Below, in pieces: positions 8,660 through 15,762 of a stretch of 64,000 nt of DNA (its first letter is position 1; every line of letters starts with the position of its first letter). Under the pieces are notes generated by a model that had not been told where the DNA came from, did no database searches, and saw only the letters and a program-made list of their open reading frames with translations. Made by a program: the position numbers and the translations under genes. Origin of the DNA: Pseudarthrobacter siccitolerans. GTDB taxonomy: Bacteria > Actinomycetota > Actinomycetes > Actinomycetales > Micrococcaceae. Location: positions 1 through 64,000 of the forward strand of contig NZ_CAQI01000053.1 in the NCBI RefSeq assembly GCF_001046895.1. Direction: 5' to 3'.

Positions 8660-9504
8660 GAGAGCTCAACCCCGTTTTTAGCAGCCAGTGCCCCGAAGGC
8701 GCGAGCAGCGACCCCGAAGGCCACCGGCCCGGAAAAGCCGCCGAGCTCGTGGGCGCTGGCAAGATGGGGCTCCAGGGAGGCGAAACCGCCGTACCCGTCG
8801 GCCTTGAGTGCGGCGATGGTGGCGTCCAGTTCGCCGTCGCCCTCACCGGAGGGAACCACTTCCCCCGTGGTGGACAGCGCATCCTTCACTTGGAAGTACT
8901 CAAGGTACGGGCGCAGCATGGCGTACCCGTCCGTGTACGGCTTCACGCCTACCTGCACAAAGTTGGCATTGTCCCAGGCAACGCGCAGGGCCGGGGAGTT
9001 GACGGACTCCATGATGTCCAGCACGCGATGCGGAGTGTCCCCGTAGATGTCCTTTTCGTTCTCATGCAGCAGCACGACGCCGGATTCCCCGGCGAATGCC
9101 GCCAGCGCACGCATGCGGACCAGGACGTCGTCGCGGATGTCCTCCGGACTTTGGCCGTCGGCCCGGTAGAAGGAGAAGATCCGGACGTACTTTGTGTCCA
9201 GACCATTCGCTACGGAGATGATCCGGCGCAGCCGCTCCAGTTCGTGCTCAACAGGCAGGCTCACATCCACCTTGCCAATGGGGCTGGCAACAGCCGAGAC
9301 CTTCAGGCCCTTGGCGTCCAGGATGCCCTTGAGGTCTGTTACCTGGGACGGGGTCAATTCGGAGACGTTCGTTCCCCAGGCGCTCCTGACTTCGATATGG
9401 CTGGCACCCAGCGCCAAGAGCACCGCGGCCTGAATGGCGGGGTCAGGATCGATTTCGTCGCCGAATCCCGAGAGCTGCCAGGTTGTTTGTGGTGCGTGGG
9501 TCAA
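8656..9504 (-). CDS. TIM-barrel sugar isomerase/epimerase-like protein (second)
   Basis: This 282-aa AP-endonuclease-2/xylose-isomerase-like TIM barrel carries candidate metal-binding segments LHENEKDIYGD, AWDNANF, QVKDAL and SLEPHL. The start is TTG at 9504, chosen because AAGGAG sits exactly 6 nt upstream; no better-placed ATG exists. It is the first gene of the minus-strand run that faces the lacI-type gene, and operator site 3 lies about 117 bp upstream. It overlaps the next dehydrogenase by 4 nt. Likely role: converting the keto product made by the dehydrogenase. Isomerase, epimerase or lyase chemistry cannot be told apart from sequence. Confidence 0.8.
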   Translation of the reverse strand: MTHAPQTTWQLSGFGDEIDPDPAIQAAVLLALGASHIEVRSAWGTNVSELTPSQVTDLKGILDAKGLKVSAVASPIGKVDVSLPVEHELERLRRIISVANGLDTKYVRIFSFYRADGQSPEDIRDDVLVRMRALAAFAGESGVVLLHENEKDIYGDTPHRVLDIMESVNSPALRVAWDNANFVQVGVKPYTDGYAMLRPYLEYFQVKDALSTTGEVVPSGEGDGELDATIAALKADGYGGFASLEPHLASAHELGGFSGPVAFGVAARAFGALAAKNGVELS

Positions 9505-9721
9505 CGGAATCTCCTTGCTAGGACCCCGCGGCAGGGCAGCCTTCGATTCCAGCTACGTCGCGTGGGTGACTTGGTTCACAGAAAAGGTACTCCCGAAAGT
9601 CTAGGCAGCCTGCCAACTTTTGACAACCGGTTGCCACATATTCGCAAACTGTGGCATCCTTGTTGATGAAGCTGTGGCAACGGTCACAGCTTCCCGTCAT
9701 TCCGTTCAGAGAGGAGCGCCG
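9505..9721. promoter_or_regulatory. Divergent control region of the catabolic genes and the LacI regulator
   Basis: The 217-bp gap separates the minus-strand enzyme genes from the plus-strand regulator. Besides operator site 3 it holds an inverted repeat TGCCACA (9632-9638) / TGTGGCA (9650-9656) that overlaps the operator's right edge, and a loose TGTG...CACA dyad at 9673-9688. Both transcripts probably start here. Overlap of the operator with this region predicts autoregulation. Confidence 0.6.
9621..9636. promoter_or_regulatory. LacI-family operator, site 3 (TGACAACCGGTTGCCA)
   Basis: The same perfect CAACCGGTTG core as site 1 occurs here, with the flanks TGAC and GCCA. It lies between the two divergent transcription units, 86 bp before the regulator's ATG. 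It is the best evidence that the regulator controls both itself and the enzyme and importer genes. Confidence 0.82.
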
Positions 9722-10753
9722 ATGGCGATGCAAGCAGCAGGAACAGACCGTCCTGCCACCATCCACGACATCGCCGCCCTGTGCGGTGTCGCCGCATCCA
9801 CTGTTTCGCGCGCCCTGTCAACGCCGGACCGGGTGAATATCCGTACCCGCGAGCGCATCCAGGCGGCTGCGGCGGAGCTGAACTACCTGCCCAACAGCCA
9901 GGCGAAAGCGTTGAGTTCGGGGCGTACGGGAGCGGTGGGCGTGCTGGTTCCCGACATCACCAACCCGTTCTACTTTGACTTGATCCGGGGAACCCAGCTC
10001 CAGCTCAAGGCGGCGGGTTACACCCAGCTGCTGGTGGACACCGAGGAATCAGACGAGGTTGAGGCCAGCACGCTGGAACAGCTGCGGAAGACGGCCGACG
10101 GCGTCATCGTCGCAGCCTCCCGGCTCACCGATGACGCGCTGCTGGCAGCTGCCGGCAAGGCGCCCCTCGTGACCATTAATCGTGACGTGGCCGGTGTGCC
10201 CGCCGTCATCATTGATACCCCGTCCGCCACCAGCCAGGCGCTTGACCACCTGATTTCGCTCGGCCATACGCGCGTTGCCTACATCGCCGGGCCGTTGACG
10301 TCCCAATCCAGCGAACGGCGCTGGACTGCCTTGTCCGAGGCGGCCCAGGACCGTGGCGTGGAGGTGCGCAGCCTGGGTCCGTTTGCCCCCAAGACCCAAT
10401 CCGGCGCGGCTGCCGCCGACGCCGCCGTACATAGTGGTGTCACTGCCTGTATTGCCTTTAACGACCTGATCGCCATCGGTATGCTCCAGCGCCTGCGCGA
10501 ACGCGGCATCCGGGTACCGGAGGAGATGAGCATCGTAGGGTGCGATGACATTTTTGGCGCCGACTTCTGCAATCCCCCGTTGACCACCATGGCTTCACCG
10601 ATTGAACAGGCCGGCCGGGTGGCAGTTTCCATGCTGCTGGCCAAACTGAATCCGCTGGCCGGAGGCGGCATCCGCACCCGTTCCGTGATGCCCACGCACC
10701 TGACTGTGCGGGGCTCCACGGCTGCGGCGCCCGCCCCATCGACTGCTCCGTAG
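9722..10753 (+). CDS. LacI-family transcriptional regulator
   Basis: This 343-aa repressor-type regulator has an N-terminal helix-turn-helix TIHDIAALCGVAASTVSRAL (about 11-30), the hinge VNIRTRERIQAAAAELNYLPN, then a periplasmic-binding-protein-like sensor domain (GAVGVLVPDITNPFY; C-terminal PLTTMASPIEQAG). ATG at 9722 has GAGAGGAG just upstream. An open frame extends 34 codons earlier, but those codons overlap the operator and lack a ribosome site. The regulator faces the catabolic genes and shares operators with them. The inducer is probably the imported sugar-like compound or a pathway intermediate. The PLTT segment near the C-terminus is common in LacI/GalR sugar sensors. Confidence 0.93.
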   Translation: MAMQAAGTDRPATIHDIAALCGVAASTVSRALSTPDRVNIRTRERIQAAAAELNYLPNSQAKALSSGRTGAVGVLVPDITNPFYFDLIRGTQLQLKAAGYTQLLVDTEESDEVEASTLEQLRKTADGVIVAASRLTDDALLAAAGKAPLVTINRDVAGVPAVIIDTPSATSQALDHLISLGHTRVAYIAGPLTSQSSERRWTALSEAAQDRGVEVRSLGPFAPKTQSGAAAADAAVHSGVTACIAFNDLIAIGMLQRLRERGIRVPEEMSIVGCDDIFGADFCNPPLTTMASPIEQAGRVAVSMLLAKLNPLAGGGIRTRSVMPTHLTVRGSTAAAPAPSTAP

Positions 10754-10798
10754 CTGCCGTTTTCAAGGGTCTAAAAGGCAGGAGCGGAGCAGTCGATG
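10737..10798. terminator. Bidirectional terminator-like hairpin
   Basis: Perfect 14-bp arms at 10737-10750 and 10785-10798 enclose a second stem, CTGCC (10754-10758) with GGCAG (10777-10781), flanked by T and A runs. The left arm covers the last codons of the lacI-type gene. The position between two convergent genes suits termination in both directions. Confidence 0.75.
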
Positions 10799-10805
10799 AG
10801 TGCTG

Positions 10806-11150
10806 TTAGAGCCGGTCCGTTTTGTCCTCGCCCTTGTGGCCCGCTCCGCGAAGGTTCTCCTGGACTTTGCCGAACAGGTCCTTGATGGTGGACTCCGCAT
10901 TGGTGATCACGTCCACCGGCACGTAGACATCGTGCGTGATCGGCAGATCGTATTCGTCCTTCAGGTGCGTGCCGTTTCCCACCCCGGTCAGGGACAGGTA
11001 GACCATGGCCTCGGTGCGGGCGATTCCGGCAAGCTTTCCAAAGACGGTGGTGAACTCGTTGGGCTGGAAGCTGATGGTCTGGCCGATATGGCTGCGGCCA
11101 AGTTCTCCAGCGGGAACAGCCTTTTCTGACTGGCTTCCGGTGTATTCCAT
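10806..11150 (-). CDS. Conserved hypothetical protein, 114 aa
   Basis: This is a small soluble protein with no recognised catalytic motif. It begins MEYTGSQSEKAVPAGELGRS and contains a compact alpha/beta-like middle (TISFQPNEFTTVFGKLAGIA) and a charged, lysine-rich C-terminus ending KTDRL. ATG at 11150 has a strong AGGAG 5 nt upstream, which supports real translation. It is transcribed convergently with the lacI-type gene, with a terminator hairpin between them, and is separated by 222 bp from the next gene, so it is probably monocistronic. I do not recognise the family. It has no signal peptide or membrane segment, so it is expected in the cytoplasm. Confidence 0.65.
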   Translation of the reverse strand: MEYTGSQSEKAVPAGELGRSHIGQTISFQPNEFTTVFGKLAGIARTEAMVYLSLTGVGNGTHLKDEYDLPITHDVYVPVDVITNAESTIKDLFGKVQENLRGAGHKGEDKTDRL

Positions 11151-11381
11151 AACTACTCCTCAGGGTCGCCTGGCATCTACGCCTGCAGTCTAGCGCCGCC
11201 CGAACGGCCCGGTACACCTCCCCACCGTGACGCGAAGTGTTGGAGCGCTGCACAAAGTCCGGGCGCCGGCCGTGGCCACTCCTCCATTGAGCGGCGCCGC
11301 CCCGGCCGGGTTTGATGGAGGGACCGGCACAACCGACCGGACCATCCGTGATCTTCAACCTCAGAAAGAAGCGTGACTTCG

Positions 11382-11591
11382 ATGGCGAATCGCGTCAAAG
11401 GCCCGGGCAGCTGGGAAGACGTGCAGGTGGGCGAACCCGTGGAACTCAGCAGGGACGGCCGGACAACCTATGCGGGCCTGGTGGATGACCGCACCGCGGA
11501 CGGCGAAGTCGTGTGGGTCACGACTCCCGTTGGCGGCCGCCGCCTCTTCCACATCTCCGACGGGTACGACCTCGCGGCAGCAGGGTCATAA
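11382..11591 (+). CDS. Small conserved hypothetical protein, 69 aa
   Basis: This short protein begins MANRVKGPGSWEDVQVGEPVEL and resembles a small SH3-like or beta-barrel domain rich in Gly, Val and Asp (TTYAGLVDDRTADGEVVWVT). I start it at ATG 11382; a GTG three codons earlier is also in frame. The spacing from a purine-rich AGAAAGAAG is acceptable for either. It lies alone, upstream of the nitronate monooxygenase-like gene on the same strand. No signal peptide or membrane segment is seen. Function is unknown. The regular coding pattern and defined start and stop argue that it is real despite its size. Confidence 0.55.
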   Translation: MANRVKGPGSWEDVQVGEPVELSRDGRTTYAGLVDDRTADGEVVWVTTPVGGRRLFHISDGYDLAAAGS

Positions 11592-11663
11592 CGGGCTTGG
11601 GCGCAGCGCCGCGGGCTGCAAGACTGGGTGCCAGCCAGCAGTAACACCACCAGGAGCCTGCCA

Positions 11664-12734
11664 ATGACCGCCCAGCACCTTCCTTCCGTCAACTCCAGCA
11701 GGCTCACCGAACTATTGGGCATAGACGTACCAGTGGTTCTCGGACCGTTCGGCGGCGTATCGTCGGTGGCCCTGACGGCGGCAGTGAGCGACGGCGGCGG
11801 GCTGGGTTCCTTCGGTCTGTACGGGTACGACGGCGGCGCCATCAGGAAGACGGCAGCCGACCTGCGGGAAGCAACGGCCAAGCCGTTCGCCCTCAACCTG
11901 TGGGTGCCCAACGGCACTGAAACGACATCCCTCCCGGCCGGGGAGTACGAAAAATACACCGCTGCCCTGAAGCCGTATTTCGAGGAACTGGGCATTCCGC
12001 TGCCCGCCATGCCGGGCCGGTACATGCCGGACTACGGCGAGCAGGTGGAGGCCGCGCTCGAGGCGCGTCCCGCCGTCGTCAGCTTTGTCTTCGGCGTGCC
12101 GGCGGCCGGCGTCGTGGAGGAAGCCCACCGCCGCGGCATCAAGGTCATGGGTACCGCCACCACCGTCGCCGAAGCAGTGGCGCTGGAGGCGGGCGGTGTT
12201 GATGCGGTGGTGGCCAGCGGGATGGAGTCCGGCGGCCACCGGGTGTCCTTCCTGAAGCCCGCCGAAGAATCGCTGGTGGGTACGTTCGCACTGGTCCCCC
12301 AGGTGGCCGACGCCGTGTCCGTCCCGGTGATCGCCGCCGGTGGCATCGCGGACCGCCGGGGTTTCGCTGCCGCCATGGTGCTGGGCGCTGATGGCGTGCA
12401 GGTGGGCACGGCGTTCCTGGCCACCCGTGAATCCGCCGCCGTGCCGGCCTACCGTGAGGTGCTGCACAGCCCCGCCGCCGCCCACACCGTGCTCACCCGC
12501 ACCCTTAGCGGCCGGCTGGCCCGCGGCATACCCAACCGGATCATCACCGAGCTTGAAGAAGCCGGCACGGCGGCCCCGTTCCCGGTGCAGAACTGGCTGA
12601 CCGGCCGGTTCCGGCCCCAGGCAGCCGCCCGGGGAAACACGGACCTGATGTCCCTGTGGGCCGGCCAGTCGGCGCCGCTGCTCCGGCACCACACCGCGGC
12701 AGAGGTGCTTGCCGGGCTGCTGGACGGAGCCTGA
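11664..12734 (+). CDS. Nitronate monooxygenase-like FMN enzyme
   Basis: This 356-aa FMN-binding TIM-barrel protein belongs to the nitronate monooxygenase / 2-nitropropane dioxygenase family, which oxidises toxic alkyl nitronates; related members are enoyl reductases. Family hallmarks are the N-terminal VVLGPFGGVSS, the ESGGHR segment carrying the conserved histidine near residue 190, and the phosphate-binding run IAAGGIADRRGFAAAMVLGADGVQVGTAF. ATG at 11664 has CAGGAG upstream; 12 earlier in-frame codons lack one. It stands alone between small genes. Substrate assignment within the family is uncertain: the N-terminal PFGG replaces the more usual PMGG. Confidence 0.82.
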   Translation: MTAQHLPSVNSSRLTELLGIDVPVVLGPFGGVSSVALTAAVSDGGGLGSFGLYGYDGGAIRKTAADLREATAKPFALNLWVPNGTETTSLPAGEYEKYTAALKPYFEELGIPLPAMPGRYMPDYGEQVEAALEARPAVVSFVFGVPAAGVVEEAHRRGIKVMGTATTVAEAVALEAGGVDAVVASGMESGGHRVSFLKPAEESLVGTFALVPQVADAVSVPVIAAGGIADRRGFAAAMVLGADGVQVGTAFLATRESAAVPAYREVLHSPAAAHTVLTRTLSGRLARGIPNRIITELEEAGTAAPFPVQNWLTGRFRPQAAARGNTDLMSLWAGQSAPLLRHHTAAEVLAGLLDGA

Positions 12735-12822
12735 CCAGGCCTGGATCACCGGTAGAATCTGAACGTTGTCCGACCCGCGCCGCCTGCCCGCGCCAGGTTC
12801 CGGAACCGGGAAGGGAGGGTCC

Positions 12823-13446
12823 GTGCGAACGCAGCGTCCCCGCGCGCCCTTCCATCTCCTCCGGGCATCCTCCGTAGCCGCCGTCATCCTCACGCTTGCC
12901 TCCGGCGCCCACCTTGCCGGCGGCGGACAACTGCCCGCCCCGGCCATCCTGCTCGCGGTCCTGGCACTGACAACACTCGGCAGCACTACGGCCACGCGCC
13001 TGCGGCTGGGGTTTCCCGCCTTGGCAGTCCTGCTGGGCGGCGGGCAGCTGGCGCTGCACGAGATGTTTACCGCTTTTGGTTCCCCCGGCGCCGCGGCTCC
13101 AGGTGCAGCATCGCCGCATACCGCACACCTGGCGGGTGCTGACGTGCTGGCCCCGGCGGCGGGCCACCTGCACCCAACGGACACCGCTTCCGGGCCCCTG
13201 ATGCTGGCCGCACACACCCTGGCAACGCTGGCCTGCGCACTACTCCTGGCAAGAGGCGAGGCAGCCCTGTGGGCACTCGCCGCCTGGCTTAGGCCACTGG
13301 CTGCCCTCCCTTGCGCGGCGGTGATCGACGCCGTACCGCCCGCTTCCGTTTCCTTCCCCACCGCGGCGGCGCCACCGCGTCCCTGGCGGAACCTTCGGCA
13401 AGACAGCCGCCGCGGCCCGCCGCCCGCCGTCGTTCTTTTCCGCTAG
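12823..13446 (+). CDS. Membrane protein beside YcnI
   Basis: This 207-aa protein has about four hydrophobic segments: AAVILTLASGAHLAGGG, APAILLAVLALTTLG, FPALAVLLGGGQLAL, and a last one around LMLAAHTLATLACALLLA. The connecting loop is His-rich (HTAHLAG, GHLHPTD), and the tail is proline- and arginine-rich. I use GTG at 12823 because AAGGGAGGG precedes it; a TTG 57 nt earlier is possible. It is followed at 88 bp by the YcnI-domain gene, whose homologues bind copper, so an accessory role in metal handling is a reasonable guess from context. I do not recognise a named family. Confidence 0.6.
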   Translation: MRTQRPRAPFHLLRASSVAAVILTLASGAHLAGGGQLPAPAILLAVLALTTLGSTTATRLRLGFPALAVLLGGGQLALHEMFTAFGSPGAAAPGAASPHTAHLAGADVLAPAAGHLHPTDTASGPLMLAAHTLATLACALLLARGEAALWALAAWLRPLAALPCAAVIDAVPPASVSFPTAAAPPRPWRNLRQDSRRGPPPAVVLFR

Positions 13447-13534
13447 AACCGCGCCGCACCCGCGGCGGCGTCACCCCATACTTTTGCGCGCCCGATTCCG
13501 GGCTCCGGAGGGCGCGCGCCGGAAAGGCAACCAC
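13447..13534 (+). promoter_or_regulatory. Leader with GC-rich hairpin before ycnI
   Basis: The gap contains an 8-bp inverted repeat GCGCGCCC (13486-13493) / GGGCGCGC (13510-13517). It is preceded by a CATACTTTT stretch that could be a -10 region and followed by the GGAAAGG ribosome site. It may attenuate or stabilise the ycnI message. No metal-regulator box is recognisable. Confidence 0.35.
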
Positions 13535-14287
13535 ATGAACACTTCAGTACTCCGCCGTACCCTGCAGGCAGCCGCCGCCACCGGAGGCGCTGCAGCCCTG
13601 CTGCTCGCCGTTGCCAGCGGGGCGTCGGCGCATGTCGGCGTGACGCCGGACAAGACCGAGGCCAACTCGTACGCCCTGCTCACCTTCGCGGTTCCGCACG
13701 GCTGTGACACCTCGGGCACCACGAAGGTGGCCATCACGCTGCCGCAGGAACTCAACGACGCCCAGCCCACGGTCAATCCCAACTGGACGGTGGAGAAGGT
13801 CACCGAACAGCTCGCCGGGCCGAAGAAACTGGCCGACGGCACGTCCATCACCAAGCGGACCAGCCAGATCGTCTACACCGCCAAAGCGCCGCTGGCCCAT
13901 GAGCTGCGCGATGCCCTGGTGCTCTCCGTGAAGCTCCCGGACGCCGCCGGCAGCACACTGTACTTCCCTACCCTGCAGAGCTGCGAAACCGGGCAGACGG
14001 ACTGGTCGGAGATCGCCAAGGACGGCGAGGACCCGCACTCGCTGAAGGCTCCGGCTCCCTCGATCACGGTCACCGCGCCAGCCGGCACGGGACACGGCGA
14101 TACTGCTGCAGCGTCGGATGCACACAGCGCTTCCTTATCTGCCGAGCAAGCCGCGGTGACGGACAGCGGGGCGGACGCCCGCAGCTGGGCCGGCCTGGCG
14201 GCAGGCATCGGCGGCCTGGTGCTCGGCGGCGCGGCCTTCTTCCGCAGCGGACGCCGCAAGCCCGGGACGGACCGGGCAGCAAAGTAG
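13535..14287 (+). CDS. ycnI: YcnI-domain (DUF1775) copper-associated membrane-anchored protein
   Basis: This 250-aa exported protein has a cleavable signal peptide ending ASGASA, leaving a mature N-terminus HVGVTPDKTEA. The exposed histidine after cleavage is the hallmark of YcnI, whose domain binds copper. The DUF1775 domain fills about residues 31-165. A Thr/Ala-rich linker follows, then one C-terminal membrane helix (WAGLAAGIGGLVLGGAAFF) and a basic tail, so the domain is held outside the membrane. ATG at 13535 has GGAAAGG upstream; 17 earlier codons would break the signal peptide. The small membrane protein directly upstream is the likely partner, although the usual CopC/CopD genes are absent. 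Confidence 0.88.
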   Translation: MNTSVLRRTLQAAAATGGAAALLLAVASGASAHVGVTPDKTEANSYALLTFAVPHGCDTSGTTKVAITLPQELNDAQPTVNPNWTVEKVTEQLAGPKKLADGTSITKRTSQIVYTAKAPLAHELRDALVLSVKLPDAAGSTLYFPTLQSCETGQTDWSEIAKDGEDPHSLKAPAPSITVTAPAGTGHGDTAAASDAHSASLSAEQAAVTDSGADARSWAGLAAGIGGLVLGGAAFFRSGRRKPGTDRAAK

Positions 14288-14336
14288 GGCAATGACTTTG
14301 ATGCCCGGATCATCACGATCCGGGCGTCAAATTGCC
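14288..14336. terminator. Terminator-like hairpin after ycnI
   Basis: A 15-bp stem (14297-14311 with 14317-14331, one G-U pair) closes a 5-nt loop. A further GGCAAT/ATTGCC pair lies just outside it. It begins at the ycnI stop codon and probably insulates ycnI from the lipoprotein gene. No clean U tract follows. Confidence 0.7.
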
Positions 14337-14390
14337 GCGCCACCTCGCCGCATCGTTGACGCGGCCCACCGCTGCCACGAAGGTGGTGCC

Positions 14391-15035
14391 ATGAGGTCTC
14401 AGCGAATTTCACACGGGTTTGCCATTACGACGGCGGCTGCAGCCGCCGCACTGCTGCTCAGCGGGTGCGGCCCCAGCCAACCGCAATCATCAACGACGAC
14501 ACCACCGGGCACCGGTTCTGCCAGCCCCGGCGCAACGTCCGCTTCGCCCCGCCCGTCCGGTCCGACGTCGGACTCGCCGTCGGCGACCGCCCCGGCACCC
14601 GCGCCCCCGGCGGGACCGGCGCTGTGCAAGGCGGGCGGCCTCTCCGCCGCCACGGATGCATCCGGCGGCGGGGCCGCGGGAAGCGTCTACATGAAGCTCA
14701 ACCTCACCAACACCGGTTCCGAACCCTGCCTGCTGCGGGGCTTCGCCGGCGTATCCCTGGCCGCCGATGCCGCCGGTGCCCCCATCGGAGCTCCCGCCAC
14801 CCGCGACGAAAGCACCGCACCGGCCGACGTCCTGCTGGCACCCGGGCAAACCGGTTCAGCCGTCCTGCGCTACACCCAGGCCGGCAACTATCCCGACTGC
14901 GCCATGGTGGACGCCGCCGGCTACCGGATCTATCCGCCGGAGGACACGGCGTCGCTGTTCCTGCCCCAGCCCACCAAGGCCTGCAGCAACGCCGCAATCA
15001 CCCTGCTCACCATCGGAGCGTTCCAGCCCGCCTAG
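14391..15035 (+). CDS. DUF4232-containing lipoprotein
   Basis: This 214-aa secreted lipoprotein has a basic N-terminus MRSQRISHG, an Ala-rich hydrophobic core and lipobox LLSGC, then a long Ser/Thr/Pro-rich spacer (about 30-75). The C-terminal domain (from ALCKAGGLSAA onward) matches the actinobacterial DUF4232 pattern: KLNLTNTGSEPCLLRGFAGVS, a central LLAPGQTGSAVLRY, and conserved cysteines near both ends that probably form disulfides. ATG at 14391 is preceded by AAGGTGG; 33 upstream codons overlap the hairpin and are rejected. The function of DUF4232 is not established. Confidence 0.8.
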   Translation: MRSQRISHGFAITTAAAAAALLLSGCGPSQPQSSTTTPPGTGSASPGATSASPRPSGPTSDSPSATAPAPAPPAGPALCKAGGLSAATDASGGGAAGSVYMKLNLTNTGSEPCLLRGFAGVSLAADAAGAPIGAPATRDESTAPADVLLAPGQTGSAVLRYTQAGNYPDCAMVDAAGYRIYPPEDTASLFLPQPTKACSNAAITLLTIGAFQPA

Positions 15036-15060
15036 CGGCTGGGAACTTTCGGCACAAACA

Positions 15061-15099
15061 ACTGCAGGCGGTCCGGCAAGGTGCCGGGCCGCCTGCAGT
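15061..15099. terminator. Bidirectional terminator hairpin
   Basis: Arms of 11 bp (ACTGCAGGCGG at 15061-15071, CCGCCTGCAGT at 15089-15099) enclose a CCGGCA...TGCCGG inner stem and are followed by TTTGGTT. The convergent genes on either side end 26 and 14 bp away. Confidence 0.78.
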
Positions 15100-15112
15100 T
15101 TGGTTGCGTTTG

Positions 15113-15583
15113 CTAGTGGGCGGTGGTGGTACGTCCGGCACGCGCGGTGCCGCGGGACAGTGCCACGCCCAGGCCGATCATGCCTACGCCCAGGACAAAG
15201 TGCAGCCAGTTGTCCGCCGTGTTCACCGGGACGAAGTTGGCCGGGGTGTCGTGGCCGATCAGCAGGCCGTAGAGCCAGAGGACAAGGTAGATGGCGCCAC
15301 CGACGATCAGGTAGTTCCGCGACTGTCCGGCGTCGCGGGCCAGGGCGATGCCGGCTGCGCCAAACAGCAGGTGGACGATGTTGTGCAGTACTGACACCTG
15401 GAAGATACCCAGGAGCAGGGCCTCAGATTCATGGCCGGCGAACCCCAGGGTTTCGTATTTGGCGGTGATGCCGGGGATGAACCCCAGGACGCCCACCAGG
15501 AGGAACACCGCGCCCACTGCGAGCGCAGCTTTCTGGATGTTAGTACGGCCTACGGTGCGACCGTTCGGACTTGTGCTTGTCAT
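15113..15583 (-). CDS. DUF4383 membrane protein
   Basis: This 156-aa protein has four membrane segments: ALAVGAVFLLVGVLGFIPG, the helix with VSVLHNIVHLLFGAAGIAL, the NYLIVGGAIYLVLWLYGLLIG region, and NWLHFVLGVGMIGLGVAL. The HNIVHLLFG and NWLHFVLG signatures identify the DUF4383 family, common in actinobacteria and of unknown function. ATG at 15583 sits 5 nt after AGGAG; a GTG two codons earlier is too close to it. The gene is transcribed divergently from the FAD/Rieske oxidoreductase through a shared AT-rich control region. Confidence 0.85.
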   Translation of the reverse strand: MTSTSPNGRTVGRTNIQKAALAVGAVFLLVGVLGFIPGITAKYETLGFAGHESEALLLGIFQVSVLHNIVHLLFGAAGIALARDAGQSRNYLIVGGAIYLVLWLYGLLIGHDTPANFVPVNTADNWLHFVLGVGMIGLGVALSRGTARAGRTTTAH

Positions 15584-15589
15584 GATCAC

Positions 15590-15762
15590 TCCTGCTGTTG
15601 TCGTTCCGTTTACATCATGGCTGCCGGGTTGCGCCTGACCATAGACTTAAACACCGACATCATAAGTATACTTATCACCTACGCCACGCATAGATCACGG
15701 TCTATAACGGACCCATCACAAACGGCCCGCCAGGGCCCGGACCAAAGGCAGGCTGAACTGGG
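15590..15762. promoter_or_regulatory. Divergent promoter region with palindromes
   Basis: This 173-bp region contains a perfect 14-bp palindrome ATAAGTATACTTAT at 15662-15675 and an imperfect dyad ATAGA-6-TCTAT at 15690-15705. AT-richness is conspicuous against the GC-rich surroundings. The dyads are good operator candidates for a regulator not encoded next door. Confidence 0.6.

Noticed and set aside
11281..11321. CCTCCAT/ATGGAGG inverted repeat
   Set aside because: Short arms (7 bp) with a 27-bp spacer in GC-rich sequence; could easily be chance, and it has no useful position relative to a gene.
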